Source: Kitasatospora papulosa (GTDB lineage Bacteria > Actinomycetota > Actinomycetes > Streptomycetales > Streptomycetaceae). From it: a stretch of 64,000 nt of DNA. Both the position numbers and the translations under genes were made by a program. This document shows positions 51,233 to 59,680 of the stretch, one piece after another; within the stretch, counting starts at the first letter, position 1; every line of letters begins with the position of its first letter. The notes beneath the pieces were generated by a model that worked only from the letters and a program-made list of their open reading frames with translations, had not been told where the DNA came from and did not search any database. The stretch lies in contig NZ_JNYQ01000002.1 of the NCBI RefSeq assembly GCF_000717245.1, positions 124,001 through 188,000 on the forward strand. The letters run 5' to 3'.

Positions 51233-51546
51233 CTGAGCTTCGCGCCGGTGCCGCTGACGGTTCCGGTGCCAGTGCCGCGGTGCTGGTGCCGGGCGGGCGG
51301 TCGGCATCGGCGGATACGGGCAGGGCCCGCCGGAACCGGACGTTCCTGGCGGGCCCTGCCCGTATGCGTGTCCGCGATCCCGGTTCCGGGATCACTGCCT
51401 AAGGGCCCCGGATCCCGGAACCCGGGTTCGTGGACACGGCCCGGCGCGTTCCTGTCCGTGGGCCAGGCGTCAGCCGTGATCGCGGGCGCGGCAGCGTCCG
51501 GATCCGGATGCGGGCGCGGGGCCGCGAGCGCTATCGGTCCGCCGGG
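51233..51546. other. Convergent intergenic region filled with hairpins
   Basis: 314 bp between SURF1 and the membrane protein. It contains an 18-bp perfect stem (next entry), then GATCCCGG-TT-CCGGGATC (51376-51393) and further CCGGATCCCGGAACCCGGG symmetries to about 51430. No gene. Confidence 0.6.
51314..51365. terminator. 18-bp perfect stem with an inner 5-bp stem
   Basis: 51314-51331 (ATACGGGCAGGGCCCGCC) is the exact reverse complement of 51348-51365; inside, GGAAC and GTTCC pair again with one bulged base. Probably a bidirectional terminator. Confidence 0.82.
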
Positions 51547-53046
51547 CTAGGAGGCGTTCAGGACGCCGGTGCGGTAGATCGTGCCCGCGCAGGCGTTGGC
51601 GATCGTGGTCTCCGCCGTCGGCGCGCCGAGCTCGGGCGTGTGGGTGACCGCGACGCTGCCGTCGGCCGGGCCCTCGTCCGCGCTGCCGAACTGAGCCGCC
51701 ACGTCCGTCGTCCCCGGGGCGCTCCCGGTGCCCTCGCTGCCGCCTCCGCCGCCGCTCCCGACGCCGTCCGTGGGCGTCGGACTCGGCGACCCGCCGGTGG
51801 TCGGGCAGGTGTCGGACGGCACCCACGCGAAGCGGACCTCGTACGTCATCGTCGGCTTGAGGAACACGGTCCCCGGTTCCGTCGACGGGTCGGGCAGGCC
51901 ACCCGCGGGGTCGCCCGCGGTGTGCTGCACGACCGTGATCTTCTGCGGGTCGGCAGCGCCCGCCGCCTGGAAACCGACCGTGCCGTTGCTGGTGACCGCG
52001 CAGGCGTCGCCGGACACGTTCGCGATCCTGAACGTCCCGTAGACCGTGCCGTCCGAACCGGCCGCACCCGCCTGGGCGGAGGCGATGCCGAGCTGATCGG
52101 GAGAGCACGCCTTGCTGACCGCCGCGTCGGAGCCCGGCGGATCGTCCCGGCCCGTGGTGCCGTCGTTCCCGGCACCGGGCTCGGATCCCTTCGACGGGGA
52201 CGCCGACTTCCCGGCCTCACCCTCCGAACCCTCGCTCTGACGGTCCGCGGGGCCGGCCGTCCTCCCGCCGTCGGCCTCACCGCCCGCCTCCTCGCCGCTG
52301 CCGCCCTGGGCCTGCTCGCCATGACCGGCGATGGCCGGGTGGGCGGCGACGGAACCGTTCGAGTTCGCCACATGGACGAAGGCCGGGACCGCGGTTCCGA
52401 TCAGCAGAGCCGCAGCCGCCGCCCCCACCACGCCCTGGCGTCGCCTGGCCCGCCGGGCCGGCACCGCGCGGTGCAGATGATCGAGGGTGCCGTCCGAGGG
52501 TTCGAGATCCCGCACGGCGCCGTGCAGCAGACGGCGCAACGCGATCTCGTCCATGTCCTCGTCACCGGAACCACCAAAACCACCGGTGCCACCGGAACCA
52601 CCTTGGCCCCCGGGGCCGCCTGGGCCACCGGAGCCCTTGCCCGCCTCGCTGCCGACGGCGAAGAGCTCGGTCAGCGTGCCGCCGCCGAACCCGGCGCCCT
52701 CACCGCCCGCCGAGTCACCGGCACCCGCGTCACGAGCACCCGACCCATCAGGAACCGGCCCGTCAGCGCCCGGCCCCCGACGGTCCAGCTCGCCGCCGTC
52801 CGACGCACCGCCGTCCGGCTCACGGCTGCCCGCCGCGTCGCCGTCCGGCCCCTCGGCGCCCGTCTCACGAGTACCCGAGCCCGCCCGTGGGGCGGTGGTC
52901 CCTGAGGCGGCTTCCGCGCCGTCGAGCGCGTCCTGCGTCCGTTCACCCTCCCGCTCCGGATCGGTGTCGGGGGTGTTCTCCGGCCCGTGGTTCACAATTC
53001 CGTTTCCAGTCCGGTCTTCGTCGTGCCTGTACTCGGGACCGCTCAT
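51547..53046 (-). CDS. Membrane protein coupled to an ECF sigma factor (putative anti-sigma)
   Basis: 499 residues. The first ~155 are acidic and Gly/Asp/Glu-rich. EDMDEIALRRLLHGAVRDLEPSDGTLDHLHRAVPARRARRRQG precedes one transmembrane helix (VVGAAAAALLIGTAVPAFVHVA), then an extracytoplasmic Ser/Pro/Gly region and a folded domain (ACSPDQLGIASAQ ... GTVYGTFRIANVSGDACAVTSNG) like DUF4232. No zinc HxxxCxxC anti-sigma motif is seen. It overlaps the sigma gene stop by ATGA, which supports a regulatory partnership. Confidence 0.75.
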   Translation of the reverse strand: MSGPEYRHDEDRTGNGIVNHGPENTPDTDPEREGERTQDALDGAEAASGTTAPRAGSGTRETGAEGPDGDAAGSREPDGGASDGGELDRRGPGADGPVPDGSGARDAGAGDSAGGEGAGFGGGTLTELFAVGSEAGKGSGGPGGPGGQGGSGGTGGFGGSGDEDMDEIALRRLLHGAVRDLEPSDGTLDHLHRAVPARRARRRQGVVGAAAAALLIGTAVPAFVHVANSNGSVAAHPAIAGHGEQAQGGSGEEAGGEADGGRTAGPADRQSEGSEGEAGKSASPSKGSEPGAGNDGTTGRDDPPGSDAAVSKACSPDQLGIASAQAGAAGSDGTVYGTFRIANVSGDACAVTSNGTVGFQAAGAADPQKITVVQHTAGDPAGGLPDPSTEPGTVFLKPTMTYEVRFAWVPSDTCPTTGGSPSPTPTDGVGSGGGGGSEGTGSAPGTTDVAAQFGSADEGPADGSVAVTHTPELGAPTAETTIANACAGTIYRTGVLNAS

Positions 53047-53705
53047 GCCTGCGCCTCCATCACGACGCGCAGAGCGGCGATACCCCGGGAGCCGTACGCC
53101 TTCACCGAACCGAGCGATATCCCCAGCGTCTCCGCGACCTGGGCCTCCGTCATGTCCGAGAAGTAACGCAGCACCAGCACCTCACGCTGGCGGCGCTGCA
53201 GCCCTTTCATCGCCTTGATCAGCGCGTCCCGTTCCAACTGGTCGTACGCGCCCTCCTCCGCGCTCGCCATGTCGGGCATCGGCTTCGAGAGGAGCTTCAG
53301 GCCGAGGATGCGACGACGCAGCGCGGAGCGGGACAGGTTGACCACGGTCTGGCGGAGGTAGGCCAGCGTCTTCTCCGGATCGCGCACACGGTTCCGCGCC
53401 GAGTGCACCCGGATGAACGCCTCCTGCACCACGTCCTCGCACGACGCGGTGTCGTCCAGCAGGAGCGCCGCGAGGCCCAGCAACGAGCGGTAGTGGGCGC
53501 GGTACGTCTCGGTGAGATGGTCGACCGTCGTTCCTGCCGCCACCGTCCCCTCAGCGCCCTCGCGCTGCGAAGGCAGCCGGGTGGACCGAGCAGCGGGCAT
53601 GGGCGCGATCACCGGCATACCGCCGGCCGCGCGGGGCCGCCGGAGCGGACGCACCGAAGCGCCTCGCAACGGGCCCACCACTGTGATGTCGAGAACCTCT
53701 GCCAC
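53043..53705 (-). CDS. SigE-family (ECF) RNA polymerase sigma factor
   Basis: 220 residues from GTG 53705, with a long variable N-terminus (~55 residues). Sigma-2: YRAHYRSLLGLAALLLDDTASCEDVVQEAFIRVHSARNRVRDPEKTLAYLRQTVVNLSRSALRRR. Sigma-4: GLQRRQREVLVLRYFSDMTEAQVAETLGISLGSVKAYGSRGIAALR. Actinobacterial SigE subfamily. Co-translated with the membrane protein that follows; an in-frame ATG at 53618 could be the true start. Confidence 0.92.
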   Translation of the reverse strand: MAEVLDITVVGPLRGASVRPLRRPRAAGGMPVIAPMPAARSTRLPSQREGAEGTVAAGTTVDHLTETYRAHYRSLLGLAALLLDDTASCEDVVQEAFIRVHSARNRVRDPEKTLAYLRQTVVNLSRSALRRRILGLKLLSKPMPDMASAEEGAYDQLERDALIKAMKGLQRRQREVLVLRYFSDMTEAQVAETLGISLGSVKAYGSRGIAALRVVMEAQA

Positions 53706-53977
53706 GCCAGTTGGACACTCGTCCCCCCGTCAGGGTTGTACGCGTACGGCACCGCGTCCGATGCTGTGCGACATGCCCTCATTCGTACCTGCTCTTCCCC
53801 GAACGCCCCGAAAACACATCCAGCCATGCAAGAAGTGACGACTTAGACGCGTCGCATCCGCCCAGCGGTTGCGGAGGGCCAGGAGATCATCGTCGGATAT
53901 GGCAACGCCCCAGCTCAAGGGGTTCCGACTGGCAAGTTACCCACAGGGCGCACACAGATCCTACAAAACAGGTTCGA
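53706..53977. other. Leader region of the sigma operon
   Basis: 272 bp, lower in G+C around 53930-53980. It contains one DnaA-box-like TTACCCACA (53937-53945) and, on the minus strand, GGAAC-N15-GTT (53926-53904), reminiscent of an ECF promoter but with a short spacer. No gene supported. Confidence 0.45.
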
Positions 53978-55042
53978 TCAGGTACGAGTGAATTCCCAGG
54001 CCACCGATTCGGCGATCTGGGCCACATTGAGAGCCGCGCCTTTTCGAAGATTATCGCCGCAGACGAACATCTCGACGGCATGCGGATCGTCCATCGACTG
54101 CCGCACCCGGCCCACCCAGGTCGGGTCGGTGCCCACGACGTCGGCGGGCGTGGGGAAGTCACCGGCGGCCGGACTGTCGAAGAGCACCACCCCGGGCGCG
54201 GTCGCCAGGACCTCGTGCGCCTTCGCCACGTCCACCTCGTTCTCGAAACGGGCGTGCACGGACATGGAGTGCGTCGCGACCACGGGCACGTACACGCAGG
54301 TCGCCGTCACCTTCAGGTCCGGCATGCCGAGGACCTTGCGGCACTCCTCGCGTATCGCCAGTTCCTCGGAGGACCAGCCGCCCCCGGCGTCGGTCCCGGC
54401 CCACGGCACCACGTTCAGCGCCACGGGAGCGGCGAAGGGGCTCTTGTCGCCGTCACCCAGCGCACGGCGTACGTCCCCGGGGCGTGTGCCCAGCTCCGTG
54501 CCCGCCACCAGGGCGAGCTGCTCGCGGAGCGCGGCGACACCGTCGTGTCCCTCGCCGCTCACCGCCTGGTAGGACGAGACGATCAGCTCCCGCAGTCCGA
54601 ACTCGGCGTGCAGGGCACCGACCGCGACGATCAGCGACAGCGTCGTGCAGTTCGGGGACGCGACGATGCCGCGCGGCCTCCGCCGCACGGCATGGGGGTT
54701 GATCTCGGGGACGACGAGGGGGACGTCGTCGTCCAGCCGGAAGGCCGCCGAGTCGTCCACGACCACGGCGCCCCCGGCGGCGGCGACCGGAGCCCACTGC
54801 GCGGACACCTCGTCCGGCACCAGGAACAGGGCCACGTCCACCCCGTCGAACACGTCCTCGGAGAGTGCGAGGACCTCGGTCGCCTCGCCGCGCACGACCA
54901 GCTCGGCGCCGGCCGTGCGCGGGGAGGCGATCAGCCTTACCTCGCCCCAGACATCCGCGTGCTGCGAAAGGATCTGGAGCATGACGCCACCGATCGCCCC
55001 GGTCGCACCCACGACCGCGAGCGATGGGCGGCGTCCTGTCAT
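53978..55042 (-). CDS. asd: Aspartate-semialdehyde dehydrogenase
   Basis: 354 residues. NADP motif VVGATGAIGGVM; SPNCTT with catalytic Cys132; VSSYQAVSGEGHDG; catalytic His in VVATHSMSVHARF. Reduces aspartyl phosphate to the semialdehyde for lysine/DAP, methionine, threonine and ectoine synthesis. ATG overlaps the ask stop (ATGA), so it is coupled to ask. Confidence 0.95.
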   Translation of the reverse strand: MTGRRPSLAVVGATGAIGGVMLQILSQHADVWGEVRLIASPRTAGAELVVRGEATEVLALSEDVFDGVDVALFLVPDEVSAQWAPVAAAGGAVVVDDSAAFRLDDDVPLVVPEINPHAVRRRPRGIVASPNCTTLSLIVAVGALHAEFGLRELIVSSYQAVSGEGHDGVAALREQLALVAGTELGTRPGDVRRALGDGDKSPFAAPVALNVVPWAGTDAGGGWSSEELAIREECRKVLGMPDLKVTATCVYVPVVATHSMSVHARFENEVDVAKAHEVLATAPGVVLFDSPAAGDFPTPADVVGTDPTWVGRVRQSMDDPHAVEMFVCGDNLRKGAALNVAQIAESVAWEFTRT

Positions 55043-55560
55043 CGGCCGGTGCCCCCGTAGACGACGGCCTCGTCCGAGTCGCTGTCGAGGCCGAAGGCGG
55101 AGTGCACGGCGCGCACGGCCTCGTTGACGTCGTCGACACGGGTGACCACCGAGATGCGGATCTCGGACGTCGAGATCAGCTCGATGTTCACACCGACGTC
55201 GGACAGCGCCTCGAAGAAGCCCGCGGTGACCCCGGGGTTGGTCTTCATGCCCGCGCCGACGAGGGAGATCTTGGCGATCTGGTCGTCGTAGCGCAGGGAC
55301 TCGAACCCTATGCCGGCGCGGTTGCGCTCCAGGGCGTCGATGGCCTTACGGCCCTCGGCCTTGGGCAGCGTGAAGGTGATGTCCGTCAGCCCGGTCGACG
55401 CGGCGGAGACGTTCTGCACCACCATGTCCATGTTGATCTCGGCGTCCGCGATGGCGCGGAAGATCGCGGCGGCCTCGCCCGGCTTGTCGGGAACACCGAC
55501 GACCGTGACCTTGGCCTCGGAGACGTCGTGGGCGACTCCGGAGATGATGGCGTGCTCCAC
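55039..55560 (-). CDS. Aspartate kinase beta subunit (internal start)
   Basis: GTG at 55560 (Val251 of the alpha chain, reading VEHAIISGVAHDVSEAK) is preceded by AAGGGGA at 8 bases, a good ribosome site inside the gene. In Corynebacterium and other actinobacteria the beta subunit (both ACT domains, ~172 residues) starts at this same place and forms alpha2beta2 enzyme. Confidence 0.75.
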   Translation of the reverse strand: MEHAIISGVAHDVSEAKVTVVGVPDKPGEAAAIFRAIADAEINMDMVVQNVSAASTGLTDITFTLPKAEGRKAIDALERNRAGIGFESLRYDDQIAKISLVGAGMKTNPGVTAGFFEALSDVGVNIELISTSEIRISVVTRVDDVNEAVRAVHSAFGLDSDSDEAVVYGGTGR

Positions 55561-56310
55561 CTGCTGGTCCCCTTGCGGCTCGTTGCTGACCCAGGTGCCG
55601 CGCAGTCCGGAGAAGGACGAGCGGACGTGGATCGGGATGTTGTAACGGCGTGCGTACTCGACGCAGCGGTGCAGCAGCACCTTGGAGCCGGACGCCGCCA
55701 GCTCCAGCATGTCCTCGAAGGAGATCCAGTCGATCTTCCGGGCCTTCTTCACGACCCGGGGGTCGGCGGTGAAGACGCCGTCCACATCGGTGTAGATCTC
55801 ACAGACCTCGGCGTCCAGCGCGGCGGCCAGGGCGACGGCGGTCGTGTCGGACCCACCGCGACCGAGGGTCGTGATGTTCTTGCCCTCCTGGCTCACACCC
55901 TGGAACCCGGCGACGATGGCGATGTTGCCCTCGTCGATCGAGGTCCGGATGCGTCCGGGCGTGACATCGATGATGCGCGCTTTGTTGTGGACCGAGTCGG
56001 TGATGACACCGGCCTGGCTGCCCGTGAACGACTGGGCCTCGTGGCCCAGGTTTTTGATCGCCATCGCCAGGAGGGCCATGGAGATCCGCTCTCCGGCGGT
56101 CAGCAGCATGTCGAACTCACGCCCGGCAGGCATCGGGGATACCTGCTCGGCAAGATCGATCAACTCGTCCGTCGTGTCGCCCATCGCGGACACCACGACA
56201 ACCACCTGGTTGCCGTTCTTCTTGGCGTCGACGATTCGCTTGGCAACACGCTTGATGCCTTCGGCATCGGCTACGGAGGAGCCTCCGTACTTCTGCACGA
56301 CAAGGCCCAC
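55039..56310 (-). CDS. ask: Aspartate kinase, alpha subunit, containing the beta subunit frame
   Basis: 423 residues. Catalytic domain: VVQKYGGSSVAD, SAMGDTTDEL, LLTAGERISM, TLGRGGSDTTAVALAAAL. Two C-terminal ACT domains (AKVTVVGVPDKPGEAAAIFRAIADAEINMDM; ISLVGAGMKTNPGVTAGFFEALSDVGVNIELIST) bind lysine/threonine for feedback inhibition. Phosphorylates aspartate. An internal in-frame GTG start probably gives the separate regulatory beta subunit (next entry). Confidence 0.96.
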   Translation of the reverse strand: MGLVVQKYGGSSVADAEGIKRVAKRIVDAKKNGNQVVVVVSAMGDTTDELIDLAEQVSPMPAGREFDMLLTAGERISMALLAMAIKNLGHEAQSFTGSQAGVITDSVHNKARIIDVTPGRIRTSIDEGNIAIVAGFQGVSQEGKNITTLGRGGSDTTAVALAAALDAEVCEIYTDVDGVFTADPRVVKKARKIDWISFEDMLELAASGSKVLLHRCVEYARRYNIPIHVRSSFSGLRGTWVSNEPQGDQQVEHAIISGVAHDVSEAKVTVVGVPDKPGEAAAIFRAIADAEINMDMVVQNVSAASTGLTDITFTLPKAEGRKAIDALERNRAGIGFESLRYDDQIAKISLVGAGMKTNPGVTAGFFEALSDVGVNIELISTSEIRISVVTRVDDVNEAVRAVHSAFGLDSDSDEAVVYGGTGR

Positions 56311-56685
56311 GTGCGCTCCTCGCTCAATAATGGTGCGGTCGGCTCAGTTTAACGAGCAGCCCGGAATCGACCCGTCGGTACCGGATGATGAGATGTCCCG
56401 CCCACCACGCGGTACGAGCGCCGTCCCGAACTGCTCGTACCGGGCTGCTGCCCTCGTCCTTCGCGCCGCACGCCTTTTGTGGCCCAGGACACAACGGCCG
56501 CAGGCGGCCCGGCGGACACGTCCGGCACGTGCGACACGGGCGGAGCGGAGCCGCCGGACACCCTCGGGGACACCGGGAACGCGGGCCGGGAAAGCCGGGC
56601 CGGCACACGGCCGTTCGTGGGACCCGGAGCCCGTTCGCTGGGACCGGGAGCCCGTTCGCTGGGACCGCGAGCCCCCGGAAGCGCG
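56311..56685. other. ask leader and repeat-bearing intergenic region
   Basis: 375 bp. The ask promoter should lie in 56320-56420. From 56619 to 56681 there are two and a half tandem 21-bp repeats (separate entry). Frames across it on both strands are Pro/Gly/Arg-rich with no domain; none is called. Confidence 0.5.
56619..56681. repeat. Tandem 21-bp repeats
   Basis: Units at 56619-56639 and 56640-56660 (GGGACC-G/C-GGAGCCCGTTCGCT) differ at one base; a third unit at 56661-56681 shares only the first half. Confidence 0.85.
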
Positions 56686-57345
56686 TTACCGGACCGGGCG
56701 CAGGCCCAGGGGCCCGGCGATCTCCTCGGCCATCACACGTCCGGCCTCCTCGGCCAGGTCCCCGTCGCCCGGGTCCTGGTCCGTGTCCAGGCCGTCGAGC
56801 TCCTGGAGCGGCTGGTTCAGCCGGATGTGGGCGATCAGCGACTGGAGCGCGCGCAGGGCCGCCGACGCCGTGGAGCCCCAGTTGGAGAAGTACGAGAACT
56901 GCCACCACCACATGGCCTCCGCCGTGCGGTCCGCCTCGTAGTGCGCCAGGCCGTGTCCGAGGTCCGTGACCAGGTCGGCCAGGTCGTCGGAGATGCGGTG
57001 GGGCACGGGGGCCTTGCGCGGCTCGTACGGGTCGAAGACCTCGGAGTAGACGTCGATGGGCTCCAGGAGCTCCGCGAAGCGCTCACGCAGCCCGTCGGCG
57101 TCCGGTTCGGCGCCCAGGTCCGGCTCGTAGCGCTCGTCCGGGAGGATGTCCTCGTAGGCGCCGAGCCTTCCGCCGGCCAGCAGGAGCTGCGAGACCTGCA
57201 GGAGCAGGACCGGGACGGCCTTCTCGGGCTCGTCGGCCTTCGACACCTCGGTCACCGCGACGATGAACGTCTTGATCTGGTCCGCGATCTGGACGGCGAA
57301 GTCGTCCGGGTCCTGCGTGACGGAGTTCAGCGTGGCGTCAGACAT
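56686..57345 (-). CDS. DUF5063 domain-containing protein
   Basis: 219 residues from ATG 57345, with GGGAGG upstream. Acidic helical protein: FAVQIADQIKTFIVAVTEVSKADEPEKAVPVLLLQVSQLLLAGGRLGAYEDI and GHGLAHYEADRTAEAMWWWQFSYFSNWGSTASAALRALQSLIAH. No catalytic motif recognised. Conserved next to recR in streptomycetes (from memory), 98 bp downstream of it; function unknown. Confidence 0.85.
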   Translation of the reverse strand: MSDATLNSVTQDPDDFAVQIADQIKTFIVAVTEVSKADEPEKAVPVLLLQVSQLLLAGGRLGAYEDILPDERYEPDLGAEPDADGLRERFAELLEPIDVYSEVFDPYEPRKAPVPHRISDDLADLVTDLGHGLAHYEADRTAEAMWWWQFSYFSNWGSTASAALRALQSLIAHIRLNQPLQELDGLDTDQDPGDGDLAEEAGRVMAEEIAGPLGLRPVR

Positions 57346-57443
57346 CGAGGGGACCTCCCGTGGGCACGGTCGCGAACGGCGGGTAGAACATAACGCCACC
57401 ACGTGTAAAGCCGCGGTGAGACGACGGGGCGCACGACGAGGGG

Positions 57444-58043
57444 TCACACATCGAGCAGCCGCCTTCCCTCGAAGGCGCGGCCGAGGGTGACCTCGTCGGC
57501 GTACTCCAGGTCGCCGCCGACGGGCAGCCCGCTGGCCAGCCGCGTGACCCGCAGGCCCATCGGCTTGACCATCCGGGCGAGGTACGTCGCGGTGGCCTCG
57601 CCCTCCAGGTTGGGGTCTGTCGCCAGGATCAGCTCCGTGATGGAGCCGTCCGCGAGCCGGGCCAGCAGCTCCCGGATACGCAGGTCGTCGGGGCCGACGC
57701 CCTCGATCGGGCTGATCGCGCCGCCCAGCACGTGGTAACGGCCGCGGAACTCACGGGTCCGCTCGATCGCGACGACGTCCTTGGGCTCCTCGACCACGCA
57801 GATCACCGAGCGGTCGCGGCGGGCGTCACGGCAGATCCCGCACTGCTCCTGCTGCGCGACGTTGCCGCAGATCTCGCAGAACCGGACCTTGTCCTTGACC
57901 TCGAGCAGGGCGTGGGCCAGACGGCGCACGTCGGTGGGCTCGGCCTGCAGGACGTGGAAGGCGATCCGCTGCGCGCTCTTGGGACCGACGCCCGGCAGCC
58001 TGCCCAGCTCGTCGATCAGCTCCTGAACAACGCCTTCGTACAA
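57444..58043 (-). CDS. recR: Recombination mediator RecR
   Basis: 199 residues, full length. The start is a TTG at 58043 with GGAAAGG about 9 bases upstream; no ATG or GTG fits the conserved N-terminus MYEGVVQELIDELGRLPGVGPKSAQR. HhH motif LPGVGPKSAQR; zinc cysteines C56, C59, C68, C71; Toprim domain (ICVVEEPKDVVAIE); Walker-like end. Loads RecA with RecF/RecO. Follows ybaB on the same strand, as in most bacteria. Confidence 0.96.
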   Translation of the reverse strand: MYEGVVQELIDELGRLPGVGPKSAQRIAFHVLQAEPTDVRRLAHALLEVKDKVRFCEICGNVAQQEQCGICRDARRDRSVICVVEEPKDVVAIERTREFRGRYHVLGGAISPIEGVGPDDLRIRELLARLADGSITELILATDPNLEGEATATYLARMVKPMGLRVTRLASGLPVGGDLEYADEVTLGRAFEGRRLLDV

Positions 58044-58104
58044 CGGAACGCCTTTCCTTTTTCCTGCTCGTACCGTAGCGGGTACGCCCGGGTAGCCACA
58101 GGGG

Positions 58105-58443
58105 TCAGAACGGAAGACCCGGCATGCCGCCGCCGAGGCCCTGGGCCAGCGGGCCCAGCTTCTGCTGCTGGAGCTGCTGCGCGTTCTCGTTCGCCGCCTG
58201 GACCGCGGCGACCACGAGGTCGGCCAGCGTCTCCGTGTCCTCCGGGTCCACCGCGCTCGGGTCGATCACCAGGGCGCGGAGCTCGCCGGACCCGGTCACG
58301 GTGGCCTTCACGAGACCACCGCCCGCCTGTCCCTCGACCTCGGTCCTGGCCAGCTCCTCCTGGGCCGCGGCAAGGTCCTGCTGCATCTTCTGGGCCTGCT
58401 GGAGCAGCTGCTGCATGTTGGGCTGACCACCACCGGGAATCAC
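58105..58443 (-). CDS. YbaB/EbfC nucleoid-associated protein
   Basis: 112 residues from GTG 58443, chosen because AGGAG lies 5 bases upstream and the start VIPGGGQPNMQQLLQQAQKMQQDLA matches the family in actinobacteria; ATG 58458 would add five residues. LVKATVTGSGELRALVIDPSAVDPEDTETLADLVVAAVQAANENAQ is the conserved core. DNA-binding dimer. Probably co-transcribed with recR, 61 bp apart. Confidence 0.94.
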   Translation of the reverse strand: MIPGGGQPNMQQLLQQAQKMQQDLAAAQEELARTEVEGQAGGGLVKATVTGSGELRALVIDPSAVDPEDTETLADLVVAAVQAANENAQQLQQQKLGPLAQGLGGGMPGLPF

Positions 58444-58801
58444 GGTCACTCCTGGCATTTCGACGACGGATTGTTTCGGTACGCCGAGCCTACGTGTTCG
58501 CCGGACGCCGTGCCCCACCCGCAGGCGACCAACTCTTTCGGGTGAGTTCTGAATAGCCTCTGCCGTGCTCCTATACCTGACCAGAGGCCGTGCACACCGG
58601 GGAATCCAGCGATTTCGACCCCGTGGCCCACCATTCGGCGGTAGGAAGAGCATGCGTATCCGTACCCGTACGCATGCTGAAGGTAACGCAGAGTTACACG
58701 GTGGGGGCCCGGTCATATGCCGGGATCCGCCCCCTCCATGACCGAGACCGTGCCGACCCGCGTCGATACGCGCCGAGCGCAGAGTGCAGAGGAGTGCCCC
58801 G
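58444..58801. other. Divergent region between ybaB and the SLATT-like gene
   Basis: 358 bp without a supported gene or tRNA. A short direct repeat of CGTACGCATG/GCATGCGTATCCGTACC lies at 58650-58676. Promoters for both directions are expected here. Confidence 0.45.
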
Positions 58802-59590
58802 GTGAGTCAGCCGGAGATGCAGCCCGAGGGGCCGCCCCGCAAGGAGTCAGGCGCGGGATCCGGTGCAGGCACCGGAACCGAGCCTTCCGGTTCGCGCTAC
58901 GTTTCGAGCCCCCGGGATCTGACCGGCCGCGCCTTCCCCCTCGGGGACTGGGGCGAACCGGCGGAACGGCTCGACGAGCTGTACCGCTGGGTCGAGGCCG
59001 GCGCCATCGAGACCGCCGACTGGTATCTGCGCGACCGGATCCGTAAGCGGCGCACGGCCCGACTGCTTCGGGTCGGTACCGCGGCAGGGGTGGTGGCCGG
59101 TGCGGCGCTCCCCCTGCTCGACCTCACCGGGGAGCTGCACGGCTCGGCCGGCTGGGGCTATCTGTCGCTCCTGCTGGGCGCCGCCTGCATGGCGTGCGAC
59201 CGGTACTTCGGACTGACCTCCGGCTGGATAAGGAACCTCGCGACGGCACAGGCCGTGCAGCGGCGCCTCCAGGTGCTCCAGTTCGACTGGTCCTCGGAGT
59301 GCGTCCGCGAGGTGCTCGGGCCCACGGAGGGCACCGCCAGCGAGGCCGCGGAGCGGTGCCTGGGGGTGCTGCGCCGGTTCTCCGAGGACATCACCGAGCT
59401 CGTCCGGATGGAGACGGCGGACTGGATGGTGGAGTTCCGGGCCGGTCCCGCGCCCATGGGGATGCAGTCGCTGGTGACGGGCGGTCCGGGCGGCCGCCCC
59501 GAGGCCGGGTCCGCGCCCGGCCGGTTCACCATGCCCGCGGTGGCGCGTCCGAACATGCCGCGCCAGCGCCCCCCGGAGCCGCCCCGCTGA
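58802..59590 (+). CDS. SLATT-like two-helix membrane protein
   Basis: 262 residues from GTG 58802, with AGGAG 8 bases upstream. After a Gly/Ser/Pro-rich start comes LDELYRWVEAGAIETADWYLRDRIRKRRTARLLRVG, then two transmembrane helices (GTAAGVVAGAALPLLDL, and WGYLSLLLGAACMACDRYFG), then a helical cytosolic part (AQAVQRRLQVLQFDWSSECVREVLG). This matches the SLATT pattern, proposed for nucleotide-sensing effector or transporter modules. The C-terminal tail is Pro/Gly/Arg-rich. Confidence 0.8.
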   Translation: MSQPEMQPEGPPRKESGAGSGAGTGTEPSGSRYVSSPRDLTGRAFPLGDWGEPAERLDELYRWVEAGAIETADWYLRDRIRKRRTARLLRVGTAAGVVAGAALPLLDLTGELHGSAGWGYLSLLLGAACMACDRYFGLTSGWIRNLATAQAVQRRLQVLQFDWSSECVREVLGPTEGTASEAAERCLGVLRRFSEDITELVRMETADWMVEFRAGPAPMGMQSLVTGGPGGRPEAGSAPGRFTMPAVARPNMPRQRPPEPPR

Positions 59591-59620
59591 AGCCGGAGCC
59601 GCCCCGCTGAAGCCGGAGCC
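59581..59620 (+). repeat. Perfect 20-bp tandem duplication over the stop codon
   Basis: GCCCCGCTGAAGCCGGAGCC occurs twice head to tail; the first copy contains the TGA of the SLATT-like gene. GCCGCCCCGC after it can pair with GCGGGGCGGC at 59663-59672 as a terminator for both convergent genes. Confidence 0.85.
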
Positions 59621-59680
59621 GCCCCGCCTCACGAGCAGGGGGGCGGCGGTCCGGACTCGAGCGCGGGGCGGCGGTCCGGC

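Noticed and set aside
53904..53926. ECF-type promoter GGAAC-N15-GTT before the sigma operon
   Set aside because: Spacer is shorter than the usual 16-18 and the hit could be chance; needs start-site mapping.
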